Positions 22,468 through 26,754 of a stretch of 26,754 nucleotides of DNA are shown here, one piece after another. The DNA lies in the NCBI GenBank assembly GCA_934463455.1, contig CAKSJU010000018.1, forward strand, positions 1 to 26,754. The letters run 5' to 3'. Numbering within the stretch: position 1 is the stretch's first letter; the number at the start of each line of letters is the position of its first letter. Under the pieces are notes generated by a model, which worked only from the letters and a program-made list of their open reading frames with translations, was not told the DNA's origin and made no database searches. The DNA comes from an uncultured Clostridia bacterium. GTDB taxonomy: Bacteria > Bacillota > Clostridia > UBA1381. Both the position numbers and the translations under genes were made by a program.

Positions 22468-24564
22468 TCATTCTTCAGTTTTAGGATTAATATCCGAATC
22501 TTTATGTGAAAGACTAATCTTTCCTGTTTTCGGGTCAATATCCATAACCTTTACCGTCAGCATTTCGCCAACATTTGTTACATCTTCAACCTTTTCTATA
22601 CGTCTGTCTGCCAATTTTGAAATATGACAAAGTCCGTCTTTACCCGGCAAAATTTCCACAAATGCACCGAATGCGGTAACGGTTTTTACCAATCCGGTAT
22701 AAATTTCTCCGACTTCCGGCTCCTTGACAATCATTTCAATTGCTTCTTTTGCCGCGTCGCCCGATTCCTGGTTAACAGCAAATATATGAATTGTGCCGTC
22801 ATCTTCTATATCAATTTTAGCACCGGTATCGACAACAATTTTTTGAATTACCTTACCGCCCTGACCGATAACCTCACGAATTTTCTCCGGGTCGATGTGC
22901 ATTGTGCTCACTTTCGGTGCATACGGTGAAAGATGATCGCGCACTTCCGGAATTGCTTTAAGAAGTATATCATCTATAATATAGCATCTCGCATCATGAG
23001 TTTTTCTTAAAGCTTCTTCAATTACTTCATATGGTAAGCCATCATTTTTTATATCGACTTGGATAGAAGTAATACCCTTTTTAGTACCCGCTACTTTAAA
23101 GTCCATTTCGCCGTAGAAATCTTCAAGTCCCTGAATATCAACCATAGTTGTAAAACCATTTTCGGTTGTTATAAGTCCGCAGGAAATTCCCGCAACAGGA
23201 GCTTTGATCGGTACACCGGCAGCCATAAGAGCCAAAGTCGAGCCGCACACACTGCCCTGTGATGTGGATCCGTTTGAACTTAACACCTCAGAAACTGTTC
23301 TGATAGCGTAAGGAAATTCCTCTTCTGACGGAAGCACGGGAACAAGTGAACGTTCCGCAAGTGCACCATGACCTATTTCACGGCGTCCCGGTCCTCTTGA
23401 CGGTTTTGTTTCACCAACCGAATAAGACGGGAAATTATAATGGTGCATATAGCGCTTGGTTTCCTCTTCGTCAATACCGTCCAGGCGCTGCATTTCAGCA
23501 AGCGGGGCAAGCGTAGCAACAGTGAGCACCTGAGTTTGTCCTCTTGTGAATAAGCCTGAGCCGTGAGTTCTCGGGAGCAGGTCAACCTCTGCCGAAAGAG
23601 GTCTTATCTGGTCAAGACTTCTGCCGTCAACACGTCTGCCCTGTACAAGCCAATTGCGGACAATTTCTTTTTGCATTTTATAAAGAACTTCCTGAATTTC
23701 TTCATTAATATCCGGAAATTCATCGCCAAGTTTTTCAACAAGCTCATCGGTGATAACGCCGAGACGCTCGTCACGAACATTTTTATCATCGGTATCGAGA
23801 GCATGCTGTATTTTTTCGTACGACGTATTTTTAACAGCGTCCCACAGCTCCTTATTTATGCTGTGAGCTTCATACTCGAACTTTTTCTTTCCTATTTCAT
23901 TTTTAATTCCGTCAATAAACTCGCAAAGCTCAATGATTGTTTTATGAGCAAATTTAATTCCTTCAAGCATAGTGCTTTCTTCAACTTCATTTGCGCCCGC
24001 TTCAATCATTACAACCTTTGCCTTTGTACCCGCAACGGTAACAAGCATTTCGGACTTTTCCCTTTGTTCAACGGTCGGATTTATTACATACTCGCCGTCA
24101 ACCAAACCAAGCCATACGCCTCCGATAGGTCCGTTCCAGGGAATATCCGAAATAGAAATAGCAATCGAAGTACCTATCATTGCTGCAACCTCTGGCGGAT
24201 TATCCTGTTCAACCGAAAGCACGGTTGCCACAACAGACACATCATTACGAAGGTCTGATGGGAAGAGCGGTCTTATCGGTCGGTCAATAACACGGCTTGT
24301 CAAAATCGCCTTTTCGGACGGTTTACCCTCACGCTTTATATATCCGCCCGGGATTTTTCCGACTGCGTAAAGTTTTTCTTCATAGTCAACGCTGAGAGGG
24401 AAGAAATCTACTCCCTCTCTCGGAGTTCTCGAAGCGGTAACGTTTACCATAACAACGGTATCGCCATAGCGTACCAGACAATGTCCGTTAGCCAGGCATG
24501 CCATTTTTCCTGTTTCAATGACAAGCGGTCTGCCTGCCAGAGTAGTTTCAAAAGTTCTGAACAT
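22468..24564 (-). CDS. pnp: Polynucleotide phosphorylase
   Basis: PNPase degrades RNA 3' to 5' by phosphorolysis and forms a trimer in the cytoplasm. The 698-residue protein, the usual length, has two RNase PH domains separated by an all-helical linker. The first starts RPLVIETGKMA and contains FFPLSVDYEEKLYAVGKIPGG. The catalytic second one has GLEDFYGEMDFKVAGTKKG, including the conserved Asp. A KH domain (IREVIGQGGKVIQKI) and a C-terminal S1 domain (YTGLVKTVTAFGAFVEI) follow. The start at 24564 follows AAAGGAGAAA. It lies downstream of rpsO, as in most bacteria, with a long structured leader between them. Confidence 0.98.
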   Translation of the reverse strand: MFRTFETTLAGRPLVIETGKMACLANGHCLVRYGDTVVMVNVTASRTPREGVDFFPLSVDYEEKLYAVGKIPGGYIKREGKPSEKAILTSRVIDRPIRPLFPSDLRNDVSVVATVLSVEQDNPPEVAAMIGTSIAISISDIPWNGPIGGVWLGLVDGEYVINPTVEQREKSEMLVTVAGTKAKVVMIEAGANEVEESTMLEGIKFAHKTIIELCEFIDGIKNEIGKKKFEYEAHSINKELWDAVKNTSYEKIQHALDTDDKNVRDERLGVITDELVEKLGDEFPDINEEIQEVLYKMQKEIVRNWLVQGRRVDGRSLDQIRPLSAEVDLLPRTHGSGLFTRGQTQVLTVATLAPLAEMQRLDGIDEEETKRYMHHYNFPSYSVGETKPSRGPGRREIGHGALAERSLVPVLPSEEEFPYAIRTVSEVLSSNGSTSQGSVCGSTLALMAAGVPIKAPVAGISCGLITTENGFTTMVDIQGLEDFYGEMDFKVAGTKKGITSIQVDIKNDGLPYEVIEEALRKTHDARCYIIDDILLKAIPEVRDHLSPYAPKVSTMHIDPEKIREVIGQGGKVIQKIVVDTGAKIDIEDDGTIHIFAVNQESGDAAKEAIEMIVKEPEVGEIYTGLVKTVTAFGAFVEILPGKDGLCHISKLADRRIEKVEDVTNVGEMLTVKVMDIDPKTGKISLSHKDSDINPKTEE

Positions 24565-24586
24565 AGTAAATTTCTCCTTTTAATCA

Positions 24587-24677
24587 AGCGGCAAAATTCA
24601 CATTAGCAGATAGGCACAAAATTTGCGAAAGCCGCAAGTTCTCTGCTTATTTGCTAAAGGTAAATTTTAAAGCCGCT
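24587..24677 (-). promoter_or_regulatory. Structured pnp leader, candidate autoregulatory fold
   Basis: Three nested stems can form in the pnp 5' region. The outer one pairs AGCGGCAAAATT (24587-24598) with AATTTT-AAA-GCCGCT (24663-24677, 3-base bulge). The middle one pairs AGCAGA (24605-24610) with TCTGCT (24642-24647). The inner one pairs TTGCG (24623-24627) with CGCAA (24633-24637). The fold ends just before the ribosome site, reminiscent of leaders through which PNPase controls its own mRNA in E. coli; there is no sequence homology claim. Confidence 0.5.
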
Positions 24678-24678
24678 C

Positions 24679-24706
24679 ATTTTATTTTGTAATATATCAA
24701 AAGCAA
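24679..24706 (-). promoter_or_regulatory. Possible pnp promoter
   Basis: On the minus strand TTGCTT (24706-24701), 16 bases, then TAAAAT (24684-24679). The -35 lies inside the rpsO terminator stem. A start near 24672 would clip the outermost leader arm, so the full fold would exist mainly on readthrough RNA. Confidence 0.35.
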
Positions 24707-24731
24707 GCGAACAAACTGCCCGCTTGCTTTT
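24699..24731 (-). terminator. rpsO terminator
   Basis: AAAAGCAAGCG (24699-24709) and CGCTTGCTTTT (24721-24731) are perfect 11-base arms around an 11-base loop. On the minus strand the stem ends in TTTT, placing partial termination between rpsO and pnp. Confidence 0.8.
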
Positions 24732-24780
24732 TTGCATATAAATTTTTCAAGACTATGCAAGCAGATGAGTACATATCGAA

Positions 24781-25047
24781 TTATTTTCTCAGACCCAATT
24801 TGCTTACCAAAGCACGGTATCTTTCAATATCCTGTGACTTCAAATAGTTCAATAAGCTTCTTCTTTTACCAACCATCATCAAAAGACCGCGTCTTGAATG
24901 GTGATCCTTTTTATGAATGTTCAAATGCTCGTCATTCAAATGATTGATTCTTTCTGTCAGCAAAGCAATCTGTACTTCGGGAGAACCTGTGTCGCCCTCG
25001 TGAGTTGCGAATGTTGTAATAATTTCTTGCTTACGTTCCTTAGTCAT
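24781..25047 (-). CDS. rpsO: 30S ribosomal protein S15
   Basis: The 88-residue protein has the S15 features THEGDTGSPEVQIALLTERI, HKKDHHSRRGLLMMVGKRR and LLNYLKSQDIERYRALV, and the normal length. S15 binds 16S rRNA early in assembly of the platform of the small subunit. AGGAGGTGA lies just upstream. It precedes pnp, separated by a terminator. A compact fold in its leader may be the S15 autoregulatory site. Confidence 0.98.
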   Translation of the reverse strand: MTKERKQEIITTFATHEGDTGSPEVQIALLTERINHLNDEHLNIHKKDHHSRRGLLMMVGKRRSLLNYLKSQDIERYRALVSKLGLRK

Positions 25048-25090
25048 GCAGATTTCACCTCCTATAATAAATGATCCCCATATGCTGAGA

Positions 25091-25115
25091 AACCGTTGGT
25101 GATTCGGTTATCCAA
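25091..25115 (-). promoter_or_regulatory. rpsO leader pseudoknot candidate
   Basis: On the minus strand AACCG (25109-25105) pairs with CGGTT (25095-25091). The hairpin loop holds CCAA (25099-25096), which can pair with TTGG (25115-25112) just upstream, making an H-type pseudoknot about 45 bases before the start codon. S15 represses its own mRNA through leader folds, including a pseudoknot in E. coli. The assignment here is inference. Confidence 0.35.
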
Positions 25116-25158
25116 GCGTAGGTTTAACTTAAAGTCCTTGTTAATAAAGCAAACAAAA

Positions 25159-25359
25159 TTATTTGCGGTTGAAACGTCTGTTGAATTTTTCAACACGACC
25201 GCCTGTATCTACAAGCTTCTGTTTACCGGTGTAGAACGGATGACAGTTCGAGCAAATTTCAACTTGAATATTTTCTTTTGTTGAGCCTGTCTCGTAAACA
25301 GCACCGCAAGCGCATTTTATTGTTGTCGGCTTATAATCAGGATGAATTCCTTCTTTCAT
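25159..25359 (-). CDS. rpmE: 50S ribosomal protein L31, zinc-binding type
   Basis: The 66-residue protein reads MKEGIHPDYKPTTIKCACG, then VEICSNCHPFYTGKQKLVD. The Cys pairs C-x-C and C-x-x-C are the zinc ligands of the L31 type used in zinc-replete cells. The start at 25359 is placed 9 bases after AAGGAGG; an ATG two codons earlier is closer to that site and also possible. It has its own promoter and lies upstream of rpsO on the same strand. No terminator was seen in the 111 bases between them. Confidence 0.97.
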   Translation of the reverse strand: MKEGIHPDYKPTTIKCACGAVYETGSTKENIQVEICSNCHPFYTGKQKLVDTGGRVEKFNRRFNRK

Positions 25360-25407
25360 CTTCATTCCCTCCTTATAAGAAATTAGATTCACAAAGAACC
25401 GTCTTAT

Positions 25408-25436
25408 ATTATAACATACATTTTCAAAAAATGCAA
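25408..25436 (-). promoter_or_regulatory. rpmE: Sigma-A-type promoter of rpmE
   Basis: On the minus strand TTGCAT (25436-25431), 17 bases, then TATAAT (25413-25408), 48 bases before the start codon. Confidence 0.75.
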
Positions 25437-25464
25437 GATATTTTAAAAATTTTATAGAATTTAC

Positions 25465-25492
25465 TTGAATTTTTTTTATTTTATGTTATAAT
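25465..25492 (+). promoter_or_regulatory. Sigma-A-type promoter of the orphan membrane protein
   Basis: TTGAAT (25465-25470), 16 bases, then TATAAT (25487-25492). The short leader contains a small AGAGG/CCTCT hairpin (25502-25519). Confidence 0.65.
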
Positions 25493-25558
25493 TTATATTG
25501 GAGAGGCAAAATTTCCTCTTATATTTATATAAATTTGATATTAAAGGATGTGATTTTT

Positions 25559-26242
25559 ATGTTTCAGAGGAAAATCGAAATGGCAGTAATGACAAGCTGT
25601 TTTGCTATCTCTGTTGTATTTTGTCTTTATTATTTGTCAACTACACATTTCGAATTTATGCTGGCGCTTTTTCATTATATGAAATTTAATATATCCTCTG
25701 TATCATACACACTTTTCAGATTTGCACAAATATTAATGGCAATTTTCCTGCTTGTTCCGAAAATAAAGCTCGAAAAAGCAAAAAGATTAAAGTACATAAT
25801 GTACATAATGGGAATACTTTACATAACCGGCAGTACATGGATTATATACTTTCTGGCAAACAACCCGATTTCAATGCTTGGCGATATTGATGCAACAACG
25901 CAATACTTAAAGCTCAACGCATTGAATTTCGGATATTTAATTTGGGACTCATACGACGGCTTTTCCATTTTATTCAGCTTGATTGAAGCAGGGCTTTTTA
26001 TTGCGATGGGATATTACATAGACAAGCGGCGCAGAAAAACAATTACTCTTTACTGGATTTCGTTTGCACTCAGTATTGGACTTCCGTTTTTGTATGTATA
26101 CGTAATTTCAGGAACCGGCGTTTTTTCGTCGATGTGGCTGCAAAAAAACACCGTTTTATTTGTCGCACAAGCTTTTATGGGAGCTGGTCTGACAGTTGCG
26201 GGGCGCCATAGAATGCTTTGGGAAGAAGTAATTTGGGGATAA
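25559..26242 (+). CDS. Uncharacterised multi-pass membrane protein
   Basis: I do not recognise the family. The 227-residue protein has about six hydrophobic segments: near 9-26, 52-67, 78-100, 136-154, 162-183 and 198-215. Short basic loops (KIKLEKAKR at 68-76, DKRRRK at 155-160) should face the cytoplasm. There is no signal peptide, catalytic motif or conserved polar cluster that I can assign. The start at 25559 follows AAAGGATGTG. It is a single-gene unit with a good promoter, placed between rpmE (divergent) and tRNA-Glu. A sensor or transporter-like role is possible, but nothing in the sequence decides it. Confidence 0.8.
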   Translation: MFQRKIEMAVMTSCFAISVVFCLYYLSTTHFEFMLALFHYMKFNISSVSYTLFRFAQILMAIFLLVPKIKLEKAKRLKYIMYIMGILYITGSTWIIYFLANNPISMLGDIDATTQYLKLNALNFGYLIWDSYDGFSILFSLIEAGLFIAMGYYIDKRRRKTITLYWISFALSIGLPFLYVYVISGTGVFSSMWLQKNTVLFVAQAFMGAGLTVAGRHRMLWEEVIWG

Positions 26243-26279
26243 CTTTTTCGAAAAAATACAATAAAATAACAAAAATTGC

Positions 26280-26308
26280 TTGACAAATAAATATTTATGT
26301 GTTAAAAT
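26280..26308 (+). promoter_or_regulatory. Sigma-A-type promoter of tRNA-Glu
   Basis: TTGACA (26280-26285), 17 bases, then TAAAAT (26303-26308), 19 bases before the mature tRNA 5' end. Confidence 0.85.
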
Positions 26309-26327
26309 ATTTAAGTATCGTAAATAC

Positions 26328-26402
26328 GGCCCGTTGGTCAAGCGGTTAAGACTCCGCCCTCTCACGGCGGCGACAAGGGTTCGATTCCCTTACGGGTCAC
26401 CA
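26328..26402 (+). tRNA. tRNA-Glu, anticodon CTC
   Basis: The acceptor arm GGCCCGT pairs with ACGGGTC (26392-26398, one G-T). The anticodon stem is CCGCC/GGCGG with loop CTCTCAC, giving anticodon CTC at 26361-26363. The T arm contains GGTTCGATTCC and CCA is encoded (26400-26402). It reads GAG codons and closely resembles tRNA-Glu(TTC), from which it would differ mainly at the wobble base. It has its own promoter and terminator. Confidence 0.96.
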
Positions 26403-26412
26403 TTTTAGCAAT

Positions 26413-26453
26413 CCGCATAAATGCTTGAAAGTTCAGTGTTTATGCGGTTTTTT
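26413..26453 (+). terminator. tRNA-Glu terminator
   Basis: CCGCATAAA (26413-26421) pairs with TTTATGCGG (26439-26447), followed directly by T6. Confidence 0.88.
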
Positions 26454-26474
26454 CGTGTTTTTAGACCTTGCCGC

Positions 26475-26526
26475 TTTATGGCACTTTACGGCAATTTACA
26501 GCACAAACTGTTGTCAAACTGTTGTC
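26475..26526. repeat. Two kinds of tandem direct repeats beside the tRNA
   Basis: Three abutting 10-mers, TTTATGGCAC, TTTACGGCAA and TTTACAGCAC (26475-26504), are followed without a gap by two identical 11-mers AAACTGTTGTC (26505-26526). Spacing of 10-11 bases, one helical turn, suggests protein-binding sites, for example integrase arm sites. No coding frame explains them. Confidence 0.75.
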
Positions 26527-26549
26527 AAAATAATCGGTGCATATGATAC

Positions 26550-26576
26550 AAAAAAAGGGCGGTGTAATACCGCCCT
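26550..26576 (-). terminator. Terminator of the phage-type gene at the right edge
   Basis: AGGGCGGT (26556-26563) and ACCGCCCT (26569-26576) form a perfect stem, with a T-run on the minus strand at 26555-26550. Confidence 0.88.
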
Positions 26577-26579
26577 CAA

Positions 26580-26754
26580 TTATTCATACAATCCTGCTCT
26601 GTCATTTATGATGAGCTACCTTAGGTCGCTGTCGGTCAAATGCAGACCGTTTTCATCGCCTTTTAATATTCCCTGTCCAACAAGCTTTTGCACGGTCGGT
26701 CGCGCCCATTCCGGCATATTTTTGTCGATATAGTTATATATCATCGGCTGTTCA
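26580..26754 (-). pseudogene. 3' end of a phage/element-type protein with in-frame amber codon
   Basis: The minus strand encodes a C-terminal module of the kind found at the end of clostridial phage and element proteins such as lysins: NMPEWARPTVQKLVGQGILK, then DENGLHLTDSDLR. There the frame meets TAG (26618-26616) and continues without shift as LIINDRAGLYE to TAA (26582-26580). Relatives normally read straight through as LRxLVIxDRAGLY, so the TAG falls inside a conserved motif. The remainder lies outside the window. This is most simply a nonsense mutation (TTG to TAG would do) that removes 12 residues. The family link is from memory; whether the gene as a whole is broken or still works cannot be judged. 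Confidence 0.7.

Noticed and set aside
23563..24258. Plus-strand 231-residue reading frame opposite pnp
   Set aside because: It is antisense to pnp, has low-complexity composition and no start signals.
1..26754. CRISPR array, defence system, insertion sequence or rRNA genes
   Set aside because: Looked for throughout; no regular spacer-repeat series, transposase or rRNA sequence was found.

Overview
The window looks like chromosome of a spore-forming, low-GC Gram-positive bacterium of the class Clostridia. The evidence is AT-rich DNA, strong GGAGG-type ribosome sites, consensus sigma-A promoters, sporulation genes (yqfC, yqfD, a SleB-type cortex hydrolase), oxygen-sensitive glycyl-radical chemistry, and gene orders typical of Firmicutes (rpmH-rnpA-yidD-yidC-jag; yqfC-yqfD-phoH-ybeY-dgkA-era-yqzL-recO). 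All assignments come from reading the sequence and recalling protein families; no search was run.

Layout. Bases 1-2874 hold a sugar-type locus: an L-arabinose/L-fucose isomerase-family protein and a truncated gene of unknown function on the minus strand, divergent from an AraC-type regulator. The two directions share one almost perfectly symmetrical promoter. Bases 2897-6226 carry a VanZ-like membrane protein, a cardiolipin synthase and an RsmF-like RNA methyltransferase. Bases 6298-9733 are the rpmH-rnpA-yidD-yidC-jag cluster, driven by a perfect consensus promoter with a structured leader and followed by yebC. Bases 9858-11137 hold a divergent pair of cell-wall/spore enzymes. Bases 11164-12865 encode a polar amino-acid ABC importer (binding protein and permease, no ATPase). 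Bases 12988-18948 are the sporulation, phosphate-starvation-type, rRNA maturation, lipid kinase, Era and RecO cluster, ending with a dCMP deaminase. Bases 18976-22322 encode a B12-independent glycerol/diol dehydratase-type glycyl radical enzyme and its activase. Bases 22468-25359, on the minus strand, are rpmE-rpsO-pnp with structured leaders. The end of the window has an orphan membrane protein, tRNA-Glu(CTC) and a probable mobile-element boundary: direct repeats and a phage-type gene 3' end interrupted by an amber codon.

How it fits together. Most of the window is housekeeping: ribosome parts, RNA processing, membrane protein insertion and DNA repair. Two accessory metabolic modules (sugar isomerase; radical diol dehydratase) flank it. 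No CRISPR array, defence system or insertion sequence was seen. The points most worth a second look are RNA or promoter architecture (the symmetrical divergent promoter; an rpmH leader that can mask its own ribosome site; a long pnp leader fold; duplicated hairpins at 22380-22458), the dehydratase with an internal insertion and a short activase, and the repeats and amber-broken gene next to the tRNA.
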